A stretch of 55,000 bases of DNA from an uncultured Pseudomonadota bacterium (GTDB taxonomy: Bacteria; Myxococcota_A; UBA796; CAJQPC01). Shown here one piece after another: positions 36,131 to 44,756 of this stretch. The notes beneath the pieces were generated by a model. That model searched no databases. It had not been told where the DNA came from and saw only the letters and a program-made list of their open reading frames with translations. Every line of letters starts with the position of its first letter. Positions within the stretch are counted from its first letter, which is position 1. Location: the NCBI GenBank assembly GCA_913060515.1, contig CAJXRZ010000040.1, positions 1-55,000 of the forward strand. Direction: 5' to 3'. A program made the position numbers and the translations under genes.

Positions 36131-38403
36131 TGTGGCTCTTGTTGGTTGGCAACGCCTCGGCGTGGCAGTCGGAGTGCTTCTCGACCCGCCAGGGTGTGAC
36201 GGGCTCTTTCTACCTGTGCAAGGGCGCGGAGGAGCAGGCCACGGAGCGCTGGATTCCCACAGAGGGCCGACGCTACAAGCACGCCAGCACAGCGATCGCA
36301 GAGCACTGGGAGATCTGGAACCACGCGGCGCAAGCGGGTGGCTTGCCCGCGGAGCTTCAGGGCGCTGAGATCCTCTTTGAGGTGTACACCCGGCCCGATG
36401 AGTACATCCCGCGGCACCCGGCCCAGGAGAAGGCTGGGAGCCTGGAGGTCGTGGGTCGTCTGCGGGAAATCGGAGAGGTCACACAATTGCCTGACATGTC
36501 CTACTCCCTTCAGGATTGGGCCAGGGCCAACTCCGATTGCCCCCTGGATGAGGCCGACTTGGACGGTGATTCATGTCACAACTTCTTGGGTCACCTGGGC
36601 GCTCTAAACAGCACCCACTTTCTCCCGCAGGCCCAAGATTGGTACATGCACCTGCATGGGATCGCCCTGGAGCGGGCGGAGGCGTGCGCGGCCATCTCAA
36701 GCGCAGGGGAACACTACGAGCAGACCGTGTTGACCTGCGAGAAGCAGGCCCTTGTCGTCGAAGCGGTGGCCCAACACTACCTGCAGGACGCCTGGTCTAG
36801 CGGACACATGTGGGAGCGCTGGGGGAGCCCCGATCTGGAGACCTTCGACGGCAAGGTGGCGAACGCGCTGGCCGTGGGGTCCTTCGCTGGCACATGGCAC
36901 GGCGCGAAGGCGGTGCTCGACCGCTCCCCCCTTCTTCCAGGGCAGTGGGATGACCCCATGTGCGCCCATGCCCCGACCAACCCTTGGGGAGATGTGGCCT
37001 ATCTGGGCACCGACGGCGACCTGCACCCTGCCCTGGGGGATCTGTTCTGGTACGTGGTCGTTCAAGGGGGAGACTACGCACACCAGCTGGACTCCCTCAC
37101 CACCTGCAGCGTCGCGGGCATGGCAGAGGTCTACCAGGCCACCGGTCAAGCTCACGGTCCGCTGGACACCGTGGTCGACACGGAGGCCCTCTACGGTGAG
37201 GCCTGCTGGGGGCAGCGGGTGACCAACGCCGCCTTGGGCGTCGGGAGCCTGGTCCACAAAGGGGCGACACCGAATCAGACGGCCTTTGGAGGAACGCCAG
37301 AGTCGGAGAAGGCACGCGAAGCCTACGGTTTTGCCATCGCGACCCTGTTGAGCGCGGTGCTCGTCCCCAAGGGCTTCTCGCTGGACAGTCTGAGCCGCAA
37401 GGAATTTCGGCGGGATGCCTCTGAGCTCCATGCTCTTGTGGGCTTCAACGCCAAGCTCAATGGCAAGGGCACCCAGCTGGCCAGTGGGGGCCTCCCCCGT
37501 CTGCTCGGGGCCGAAGCCAACGGGCATTATCAAGGGCTGCCGGAGTGGGCGGATCCACCGGGTCCCTGGTCGCCGACGGACCCCGACCCGGGCGTTCAAG
37601 CCCTCGGGTTGATGTTCCTGGAGACGGGCATTCAGGAGCGCTGCGATCAGGACCTGGACGCCCTGGAGGCGCTGCGGTGGTCCGGCGGCGTAGCGAGCGC
37701 AGCCGACCAGGCCTTCTGCGAGCGCATGGTCGGACCCCACCTCCGGATCGGACTGGGCGCTGACAGCTACGATCCGCGCTACGAGCCGATCTGTTCGGAC
37801 AACATCTTGTACTCCGGCCACACCAACCACGGCACTCTGCCCTTTGAGGAGGCCCTCGAGCAGTACTGCGGCGGCGTGGTACTCCAGGATGGTGGCTTTG
37901 AGGAGCCTGAGGCGAGCTCCCCCTGGACCTTCAAGGGGGGTGGGGCTGTGGGACCTGGGGTGTACACCCTCGTACCCAAGGAAGGGGCCGGTCAACTAGA
38001 CCTTGGATTGAACGCGAGCAGCGGCGTGGCCTACGCCATCGCCAGCCAGTCGCTCTTGGCAGGTGTTCAAGGGGGCGAGGTGGTGCGCTTTGAGTTCCGG
38101 ATGCTTGGAGAGACGCCAAGGAGCGGAGACTGTGCCTCAGGCTCCGGTCCCACCTTCGGGCTGCGCTTGGACGACGGGGAGTACGGCAGCGGCGACGCGT
38201 TCCGAATTGTGGGTTTTGAGGAATGGTGCAGTGGTCTGGAGTACTGGGGGGGCAGCTGGTCGATCACCCCGGAGTGGCAAGCAATGGAGGCCAAAATCCC
38301 AGTTCAATCCTACGAAGATCCGATCTTGAGTTTCTACCTCGTGGACAACACCAGCCCCGACTACCACCTGTTGATCGACGACGTTCGCTTGGAGAAGCCC
38401 TGA
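36127..38403 (+). CDS. Secreted zinc-dependent phospholipase C/S1-P1 nuclease-type enzyme with C-terminal jelly-roll domain
   Basis: 758 residues. The signal MMWLLLVGNASA is followed by Trp13, so the predicted mature protein begins with Trp, as in the phospholipase C/S1-P1 superfamily, where the N-terminal Trp is a zinc ligand. His217-x3-Asp221-x5-His227 (HYLQDAWSSGH) reproduces the His118/Asp122/His128 zinc spacing of Bacillus phospholipase C. His164 in NSTHFLP matches the His69 region, and KHASTAIAEHW may supply the His14 equivalent. Residues about 590-758 (QDGGFEEPEASSPWTFKG to LIDDVRLEKP) look like a carbohydrate-binding jelly-roll. The product should cleave phosphodiesters of lipids or nucleic acids outside the cell. 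Confidence 0.75.
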   Translation: MMWLLLVGNASAWQSECFSTRQGVTGSFYLCKGAEEQATERWIPTEGRRYKHASTAIAEHWEIWNHAAQAGGLPAELQGAEILFEVYTRPDEYIPRHPAQEKAGSLEVVGRLREIGEVTQLPDMSYSLQDWARANSDCPLDEADLDGDSCHNFLGHLGALNSTHFLPQAQDWYMHLHGIALERAEACAAISSAGEHYEQTVLTCEKQALVVEAVAQHYLQDAWSSGHMWERWGSPDLETFDGKVANALAVGSFAGTWHGAKAVLDRSPLLPGQWDDPMCAHAPTNPWGDVAYLGTDGDLHPALGDLFWYVVVQGGDYAHQLDSLTTCSVAGMAEVYQATGQAHGPLDTVVDTEALYGEACWGQRVTNAALGVGSLVHKGATPNQTAFGGTPESEKAREAYGFAIATLLSAVLVPKGFSLDSLSRKEFRRDASELHALVGFNAKLNGKGTQLASGGLPRLLGAEANGHYQGLPEWADPPGPWSPTDPDPGVQALGLMFLETGIQERCDQDLDALEALRWSGGVASAADQAFCERMVGPHLRIGLGADSYDPRYEPICSDNILYSGHTNHGTLPFEEALEQYCGGVVLQDGGFEEPEASSPWTFKGGGAVGPGVYTLVPKEGAGQLDLGLNASSGVAYAIASQSLLAGVQGGEVVRFEFRMLGETPRSGDCASGSGPTFGLRLDDGEYGSGDAFRIVGFEEWCSGLEYWGGSWSITPEWQAMEAKIPVQSYEDPILSFYLVDNTSPDYHLLIDDVRLEKP

Positions 38404-39353
38404 TGGACCGCCGAACGTTCTTGCGCTCCCTGTTGGCGCTCCCCCTCTTGTCTTGCGCCAACGGAGGCTCGGGTTCGGGCTTCCAGGTCGGGGAAGGCTC
38501 AACCCTGGATTGGCCCCAGGCCGAGGCCCAGTTCGAGGTCGAAGCCATTGAGGATCTGGCCCGCGGCGTAGAGGATCTGGGCGGGGGAGAGTTGCTGCCT
38601 TGGATTCAGGCGGCTGACCTTGAACTTCGGCGCATTGCGGCCTGGGACCCGGAGTTGGGCGCCGTGCTGGGTGCTGGCTTTGCCTCGGTGGTCGGAGGGG
38701 GCCTGGAGATGCTGACGAGCTTGGCTGTGAGTCCGCCAGAGAGCGCAGAGCAGCTTGCCGCCGCCTTCAACAAGGTCCTAGGCCGGGAGGATGCGGATCT
38801 GAGAGAGGCAGCCTTGGCCTTCCAAGGGCGCTTTGACGGCGCGGAGCCGGATCTGGAGGGCGTGAGCCGACGCTGGCACCTCTGCATGGACGCGATGCGT
38901 ACGGCGCTTCGGCCGAGTGGAGCCGCGGAGAACCTTCTCGCCTTGCAGGCGCTCGCGCGTCAGCAGCAGGACGCGCTGGCTCTGAGGGAGACCGGAGGAT
39001 CCGAGCTGATCGCGCAGATGATCCAGGCGCTGGAGGTGAGCCCCGAAGGACCGCCGCCGCCGTCTGAGAACTGTGGTGAGACACAGATGTTTCTGGAGAA
39101 CTGGCAGCGTCATCGAGAGAAGGTCAAGGGCTTGATGGTCGCCAGCGCCGAGGCCAGTCAGGAGGCGGCCAGTGCCTTTGATGACTTGCCCACAACCGTG
39201 CTCGGCGTGGGGGTGCCCGCTGTGGGGACCACCATCTTGTTGGTCGGCTTCTTCGCCCAGTTTCTGCTTTTGCCCTTCTTGCTCTATGTCCCCGACTACC
39301 CGGCGGTCGCCACCGGTCTGCCCGTTGACTTCTGTGCCTGCGGAGCCTTCTGA
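38403..39353 (+). CDS. Tat-type lipoprotein with C-terminal hydrophobic segment
   Basis: 316 residues, coupled to the previous gene by TGATG. The N-terminus MDRRTFLRSLLALPLLSC has a twin-arginine motif and a lipobox-like Cys, so folded export by Tat is likely. The middle is helical and rich in Ala, Glu and Leu. A strong hydrophobic stretch (about 270-300, VGTTILLVGFFAQFLLLPFLL) lies near the C-terminus, followed by FCACGAF. The family is not recognised; the hydrophobic segment could anchor it, or insert into target membranes. Confidence 0.7.
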   Translation: MDRRTFLRSLLALPLLSCANGGSGSGFQVGEGSTLDWPQAEAQFEVEAIEDLARGVEDLGGGELLPWIQAADLELRRIAAWDPELGAVLGAGFASVVGGGLEMLTSLAVSPPESAEQLAAAFNKVLGREDADLREAALAFQGRFDGAEPDLEGVSRRWHLCMDAMRTALRPSGAAENLLALQALARQQQDALALRETGGSELIAQMIQALEVSPEGPPPPSENCGETQMFLENWQRHREKVKGLMVASAEASQEAASAFDDLPTTVLGVGVPAVGTTILLVGFFAQFLLLPFLLYVPDYPAVATGLPVDFCACGAF

Positions 39354-41350
39354 TGCTTTGGCTTGCCTTGGTCTCTCTGTCCAACGCGGACGACCTACAC
39401 TGCCCAGAGCCGGTCGCGCCCGAGTTTCGCAGCGTCGATGTGGAGTGCTCGGATGGCACCATCGAGCTGGACGCGGTCATTGGGAGTGAAGGGGCCTTGG
39501 CCTCGGTCACAGCCCAGGTCCTGCCCCTGGGAAACTACCCCGGCTACATGGTTGAGCTGCACCTCGACAGCGAGGTCATTGGAGAGGAGCGCACCTCCGT
39601 GTACCAAGGCGCCCTGGACCCGCTCTTGGGAGGCTTGGACGTGGAGACTCTGTGCTTCGACCACCTCGAAGTGCGCTTTCGTGCTGTCGATTCCGCCGGT
39701 CAGCCCGGGAGCTACACCTACCAGAACATCGGCCCCTTGTTGCAGAACGCAAGCTACGAGAACGGCTTGGACAACTGGGGCTGGGGGGGAAACGCCGACG
39801 TGGTCTGGGGGGAAGAGAACCAAATCTCCCCGGTGGACGGAACGGGCATGGTGAAGATCGGCTGGCCTACGAATGCCACCACCGTTGGTGGATACGTTTG
39901 GCAGCCCTTGGGGGTCGTTCCTCGGGGGACCTACACCCTGCACTGGCAGGACGCAGTGGCCACCCACCGTGGGAACTGGCCCGACGACGCGAGCTGCGCC
40001 GATTCACTCCCTTTGTTCAACGCCGGCATCATGCGCAACGAAGGCAGCGCCTTTGAAGAGGTGGAGACCCAGCTCTTTGAGGCCGACGAGATGTGGTGCG
40101 AGGCCACCCCGGTCGCCGCTGCGGGCTACCGCTCCCGCGTGGACTGGATTGAGCGAGAGATCACCTTTGAGCAGGACCAGGAAGGCGGGGTGGACGATCT
40201 GTATCTCTTCTTCTCCGTCTCCCGTGGGCTGGGGCATGAGGGGCACCTGACCTATCTGGACCAGATGCGCCTGACGGGTGACTTCCTTCCCGAGGCCTGC
40301 AAGCGCAACGCGCACCTCAACCCGGCACTCCCCATCGACGGCGGCGGCGGGCGCGTGACCGTTACGCCGCTCTACACGCAGCTTCCCAGCGCGATAACCC
40401 CCGCTGGAACCAGCTACTACGCCCACGGTGAGGTGGAGGGGCTGGCGGCCCTGGAGACCGCCTGCGTCTCGGACTGCACTTCACTCGATGGTGGCTACGG
40501 GGGCTCTGCTGGCAACCGGCCCCATGGCTTCGATGGGGTGTTGGAGTACGCAGACGGCTCGGTGCTTCTGGCTGAGGCCAAGTCCAGCTCTCGCGTGCGC
40601 AGCTTTGGGCAGTGGGCGGACACGCCCTCCGCGACCGTCTTTGAGGACGGAAACCAGACCCGTTCACGGGGCCTGATGAACGCCATGGCCCATGCCCAGA
40701 GCAGCTCCAGTGACACGATGCGCCTGATGTGCTCCGACGCCGTGCAAGAGGCCGACGGGAGCTACCGCAAGCGCCGGTGCATGCAGCTCCATGGTCTCTG
40801 GAACGCGGCGGTGGTCTCGCAGATCTGTCTCAACGATAGCTACGACGCCAACGCGGGGGTTGGCGCGGTCATTGAAGATGCCTGGGATGCCGGCGTGAGC
40901 TGCACGACTTGGGTCGGGTACCACGAGCGGGTGTGCAGGGACTCGGGGACTGCGGCCGCCTCTTGGACCCTGGTCTGGGGCCAGCGGAGCGGTGAGAGCG
41001 GCGCCTTTACGCCAGTGCCCGTGGGCAACAGCTGCGATGCTGGAGACCCGGAGCACTGTTTGCTGCGCTGGCACTGCTCCTCCGACGCCAGCGGCTACGC
41101 CCAGGGCACTCAGCCGGCCGACAGCACCACGCTGCACGCCTCCCGCACCGTCGGTGGGGTTCACGAGGATGTCCTGGCCACCCTGGTGCTTCAGGATCCC
41201 CAGTGGGCGCCCAACAAGCCCGATGAGAACGACGGCTTCTGGACCTACTTGGACTCGGCCTTGGGGCGGCCCGAGGGGCAAGGGCAGCGCATCTGCTCAA
41301 GCCCCGGTTTTGCGCCGGACTGGGACACGGCTTGGGACACGGGCCTATGA
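39353..41350 (+). CDS. Secreted protein with PD-(D/E)XK-like motif
   Basis: 665 residues, coupled to the previous gene by TGATG. The signal MLWLALVSLSNA is short. The N-terminal half (about 20-310) is beta-rich with a jelly-roll-like part (NASYENGLDNWGWGG to YLDQMRLTGDF). Residues about 390-410 read HGFDGVLEYADGSVLLAEAK, that is Asp394-x13-Glu408-x-Lys410, the layout of restriction-endonuclease-fold nucleases found in polymorphic toxins. A Cys-rich C-terminal part ends DTAWDTGL. If the motif is real this is an exported nuclease; the absence of an adjacent immunity gene argues for extracellular digestion rather than a contact toxin. Confidence 0.6.
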   Translation: MLWLALVSLSNADDLHCPEPVAPEFRSVDVECSDGTIELDAVIGSEGALASVTAQVLPLGNYPGYMVELHLDSEVIGEERTSVYQGALDPLLGGLDVETLCFDHLEVRFRAVDSAGQPGSYTYQNIGPLLQNASYENGLDNWGWGGNADVVWGEENQISPVDGTGMVKIGWPTNATTVGGYVWQPLGVVPRGTYTLHWQDAVATHRGNWPDDASCADSLPLFNAGIMRNEGSAFEEVETQLFEADEMWCEATPVAAAGYRSRVDWIEREITFEQDQEGGVDDLYLFFSVSRGLGHEGHLTYLDQMRLTGDFLPEACKRNAHLNPALPIDGGGGRVTVTPLYTQLPSAITPAGTSYYAHGEVEGLAALETACVSDCTSLDGGYGGSAGNRPHGFDGVLEYADGSVLLAEAKSSSRVRSFGQWADTPSATVFEDGNQTRSRGLMNAMAHAQSSSSDTMRLMCSDAVQEADGSYRKRRCMQLHGLWNAAVVSQICLNDSYDANAGVGAVIEDAWDAGVSCTTWVGYHERVCRDSGTAAASWTLVWGQRSGESGAFTPVPVGNSCDAGDPEHCLLRWHCSSDASGYAQGTQPADSTTLHASRTVGGVHEDVLATLVLQDPQWAPNKPDENDGFWTYLDSALGRPEGQGQRICSSPGFAPDWDTAWDTGL

Positions 41351-43687
41351 GGGCCGCGCATTGATGGCTTGAATCAGGGCCACCAGCCAAGCGGCCTGGG
41401 ACGGGTTGGGCCAACGCTCTGGTGCAGGGCAGGGCTGACCGGGCTGCCAGGACCAGAAGCCTGGGCGCGGGTCTGGCGCCAGAGCTAGGCCTGACTCCAA
41501 GGCCAACAGGCGCTTGAGCAAGACCCCCATCTCACCCAGCTCCTGAATGGAGACGGGCGCCTGTAGGGTGCTGATGCGCTGGTAGGCCTGCCTGGCCCCC
41601 GATAGATCGCCGGCCAGGTGGCGGGCGTAGCCGGTGCGCCAAGCGACCAGAGTGGCCAGCTCGGCGCTCCCCAGGCGTCCCGCGACGGCCTCGACCTCGG
41701 CCAACTTGTCCTCGCTTGGGGTGGAGACGTTTAAGAGTGCTGTCGTGGCCAGAGCCTGCAGGCGTAGGAAGCTGTGTGCTCGGGCCAAGGATGCCGCCTT
41801 TAAGAACTGCGGCGCGGCCTCCTCGAATCGGCCCAGGGTCTGAAGCAGCAGGCCGTAGTTGAGAGAGGAGACCCCCAGCTGCAGGCCCGCCCCTTGGCTG
41901 TGTAGGCGCGCGATGGCGTCTTGGAAGGAGGCCTCGGCCTGCGCGTAGTTGCGTTGACGGAAGTGGTGCAAGGCCTGGTCGGCTTGAACCTGCGCCTGCA
42001 CGAAGGCCGAGCAGCCCAGGGCCAAAGTGCGGGCCTGATCCAGGTCGCTCTGAGCTTGGGTGTGTCTTCCCTTCAAGTCGATCAAGTAGGCGCGGCGCAA
42101 GAGGGCCAGGCTGTGCTCCGCCGGAGCCGCATCCGGGGGGCAGGCGGTGAGGCAGCGGTTCACGCACGCCAATGCCAGGTCGGGGTTGGAGGATGCGATG
42201 GCATGCGAGGCCTGGTACAGCGCGCTCTGGCAGCGCTCTAGTGGTGTTTGGGCAGCTGCGGCCCCTCGCGCGTTGAGGGACGCCCAGTCCGCCAGGGGGT
42301 GTGCGGTCTTGTAGACGACCTGAAGGAGCTCGGAGACCCGTGGGGCCAGCTCCGGGTGCGGCTCCAGAAGGGCCAAGAGGTTTGTGCGCTGCGCTCTGAG
42401 GTCTTGCAGGGAGGTGACCCCCTCGGGCCCATGAACGCGGCTGTGGAGCTGGTCGGCGTATTCGATGAGCGCATCGGCCAGGCTGCTGCTCATCTGGGGG
42501 CTCAGGGCGCCACGTTGGCTCGTGAAGTGGCGCACCGTCGGATGCAGGTGCAGCCGGGCGTCGGGCCCTCTGAAGACCAAGTTGCTCTGGTGCAGCAGGG
42601 CCAGGATCCGGGCGGCCTGCCCCCCTGGAAGGACCGCGTCCAGGAGATCCAGGTCAAAGCCTCCGGGCAGGCGGGCGATCTGGGGGAGCGCCTCCCGCAC
42701 CGGGGGATCCAAGCGCTGCCAGGTCATCTCCAGGATCCCCCGCAGGGTCTGGGTTCTACCCGGCGCTGGCAGATCCAACTCCAGAGTTCCCACCCGCCGC
42801 TCCAGGTCCTCCATGGACAGAAAGCCCAGCGCGGCTGCGGCCAAGCACACCACCAAGGGCAGGGTGCCGCTGACGGCCAAGATTCGGGCTACCGCTTCGG
42901 GGTCGCATTCGGCTGAGCCAGCGCTCTTGGCCCGCTGCGTGAACAGAGCCACGGCGGATTCTTGGCTCAGGGATGGGACCTCCAAGTAGCGCAGGCCGGG
43001 TCCGCCGATCTCCTGGCGTGTACACACGATGACGCGAAGATTCGGTGCGGAGGCTTGCCAACGCCTAAGCAGCGCCGGAAGTCTCGACAGCACCTGGGTC
43101 ACATCGTCGAGCACCAGCAGTAGCTTGGGTCGCCGCAGCGCGGTCTCCAGATCTCCGTGGGGGGCCGGTTGAACCCCCAGCTGTGCATGAATGGAGGGGA
43201 TCAAGGTCTGCGCCGAGATGTCCTCGGGCAGGCTCACCCAGGCCGTCTCTCCAGGCCACACTTTGGCCAAGGCCATGGCCAGGGCTGTCTTGCCTGCCCC
43301 CGGCATGCCCCCCAAGGCCAGCGCATCCCCGCCATCCAGGATCCGGTGCGCCTCGGCCATCTCACGCTCGCGACCCAGCAGCCCGGTCTCGGAGAGCGGG
43401 TGCAGGGAGTAGCCCCGGCCGTGCTCACTCTTCAGAAAGCGCGGCGCGTTGGGATCTGGCTCCAGCTTCTTGCGGAGTCGGTTGATGGCCTTGTCTACGG
43501 CGCGGCTGTTTACCCCGGGCGCGTAGCCCCAGACCTGCTCCAGGAGCTCGGCTCGGGGAACGACCTGCCCGGGCTGCTGCGCCAGGTACAGCAACAGGTC
43601 GCGCTCCAGGGGCGTCAGGCTTGCGCCGGTAGAGACGCGGTGGTTCTGCAGGTCCACCCGTCGGGCGCCAAGGTTGATCCAACGCAC
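41345..43687 (-). CDS. STAND-type regulator: OmpR-like winged helix, NB-ARC ATPase, TPR
   Basis: 780 residues from a GTG. The N-terminus is a winged-helix trans_reg_C domain (LTPLERDLLLYLAQQPGQVV, AVDKAINRLRKKLEP). Next is an NB-ARC/AAA domain with P-loop GMPGAGKTALA, LLLVLDDV and GTLPLVV, then about 380 residues of helical TPR-like repeats. This AfsR/SARP-like plan couples signal-dependent assembly to promoter binding. The stop overlaps the convergent secreted-hydrolase operon by 6 nt, so it may regulate that locus or one further away. A possible promoter is at 43714-43743. Confidence 0.88.
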   Translation of the reverse strand: MRWINLGARRVDLQNHRVSTGASLTPLERDLLLYLAQQPGQVVPRAELLEQVWGYAPGVNSRAVDKAINRLRKKLEPDPNAPRFLKSEHGRGYSLHPLSETGLLGREREMAEAHRILDGGDALALGGMPGAGKTALAMALAKVWPGETAWVSLPEDISAQTLIPSIHAQLGVQPAPHGDLETALRRPKLLLVLDDVTQVLSRLPALLRRWQASAPNLRVIVCTRQEIGGPGLRYLEVPSLSQESAVALFTQRAKSAGSAECDPEAVARILAVSGTLPLVVCLAAAALGFLSMEDLERRVGTLELDLPAPGRTQTLRGILEMTWQRLDPPVREALPQIARLPGGFDLDLLDAVLPGGQAARILALLHQSNLVFRGPDARLHLHPTVRHFTSQRGALSPQMSSSLADALIEYADQLHSRVHGPEGVTSLQDLRAQRTNLLALLEPHPELAPRVSELLQVVYKTAHPLADWASLNARGAAAAQTPLERCQSALYQASHAIASSNPDLALACVNRCLTACPPDAAPAEHSLALLRRAYLIDLKGRHTQAQSDLDQARTLALGCSAFVQAQVQADQALHHFRQRNYAQAEASFQDAIARLHSQGAGLQLGVSSLNYGLLLQTLGRFEEAAPQFLKAASLARAHSFLRLQALATTALLNVSTPSEDKLAEVEAVAGRLGSAELATLVAWRTGYARHLAGDLSGARQAYQRISTLQAPVSIQELGEMGVLLKRLLALESGLALAPDPRPGFWSWQPGQPCPAPERWPNPSQAAWLVALIQAINARPS

Positions 43688-43713
43688 TGACCGCGCTCCC
43701 TTCTTTGGCAGAG

Positions 43714-43743
43714 AGATTAGCCTTACGGCTTCGGGGCGCCCAA
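43714..43743 (-). promoter_or_regulatory. Candidate sigma70-type promoter of the STAND regulator
   Basis: TTGGGC and TAATCT are separated by 18 nt, about 27 nt before the GTG. A GGGAG sequence lies between, so this gene looks conventionally led, unlike the leaderless set. Confidence 0.4.
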
Positions 43744-43756
43744 TCTCAGGCTCCAG

Positions 43757-44722
43757 CTAGGCCAGCGCCCCGCCACAGCTGCTCCCGGCCCCCGCCGTGC
43801 ACCCAAAGCAGTGGTCGGCCACGGCCACGGCGGCCCCGTCCAGAGCCCCCACCTCAAGCTCCCAGATGGTCCGCGCCTTGCCAGGGACCGGCATCTCCAG
43901 CATCTGGTTAAAGTCGCAGTCGTAGATCGCGCCCTGCCAGTCCACCGAGACCAAGTGCCGGCACATCAGGCCCTCTACGGTCGCCGGGTTGAAGGCCTGC
44001 AGCAGCAGATTCATGTACGCCTGGGTCTTGCCGTTGCGGGCCAGATCGCGGGCGAAGCGCTTGATGGGCATGTTGGTGATGGTGAGGAGCGCGTTGAACA
44101 CGATGCCGTGCTCGGCCATCAAGCGCCGCTCGTAGTCCGCCTGCAGGCTGGCCTGGGGACCGGGGAGAAAGGCCCCGCCGGGGTTGTAGACCAGGTCCAG
44201 CTTTAGACCGGTGCCGGGCTTGCCGTAGCCCAAGGAGTTCAAGCGCTGAAGACCGGAGATGCTTCTTGCAAACACGCCTTTTCCGCGCTGCTTGTCCACG
44301 TTGTCCTGGGTGTAGCAGGGCAGGCTGGCCACCACCTCCACCTGGTGCTCGGCCAGGAACTCCGCCAGGTCCTCCTGACCCGGCTCGCTCAGAATCGTCA
44401 GGTTGCAGCGGTCGATCACCCGGCGCTTCAATGACCTCGCGTGCACCACCATGCGCCTGAAGTGGGGACTCAACTCAGGGGCCCCGCCTGTGAGGTCAAT
44501 CTGGCCAATGCCAGGATTTTCCTCCAGAATCTGAAGAACACGCGCCACCGTGGGACCGTCCATCATCTCCGTTCGCGCCGGGCTGGCGTCCACGTGACAG
44601 TGGGTGCAGGCCTGGTTGCACTTGCGGCCCAGGTTGACCTGTAGCCAAGTGACCGCGGCGCGACGCAAGGGGCCCAGGCCGGCGTTGGCCAGAGCGCTCT
44701 GGAAGTGGGGCGTGGAGTTCAT
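43757..44722 (-). CDS. arsS: ArsS-like radical SAM protein (Cys-rich C-terminal domain)
   Basis: 321 residues. The radical SAM cluster motif is CNQACTHC (Cys35, Cys39, Cys42) in the family context LGRKCNQACTHCHVDASP. TGGAPELSPHFRRMV and the C-terminal CxxCTAGAGSSCGG complete the arsenosugar-biosynthesis radical SAM signature. ArsS joins an adenosyl radical step to dimethylated arsenic. No arsM, arsR or phosphatase gene is close by, so the function as an arsenic gene is by family only. CATAAT sits 7 nt before the ATG. Confidence 0.85.
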   Translation of the reverse strand: MNSTPHFQSALANAGLGPLRRAAVTWLQVNLGRKCNQACTHCHVDASPARTEMMDGPTVARVLQILEENPGIGQIDLTGGAPELSPHFRRMVVHARSLKRRVIDRCNLTILSEPGQEDLAEFLAEHQVEVVASLPCYTQDNVDKQRGKGVFARSISGLQRLNSLGYGKPGTGLKLDLVYNPGGAFLPGPQASLQADYERRLMAEHGIVFNALLTITNMPIKRFARDLARNGKTQAYMNLLLQAFNPATVEGLMCRHLVSVDWQGAIYDCDFNQMLEMPVPGKARTIWELEVGALDGAAVAVADHCFGCTAGAGSSCGGALA

Positions 44723-44729
44723 CTGCTCA

Positions 44730-44735
44730 ATTATG
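44730..44735 (-). promoter_or_regulatory. -10-like CATAAT for ArsS-like gene
   Basis: CATAAT (5 of 6 to TATAAT) ends 7 nt before the ATG at 44722, with no Shine-Dalgarno sequence. Confidence 0.45.
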
Positions 44736-44756
44736 CCGGTGGACCGACTTGGTTGC

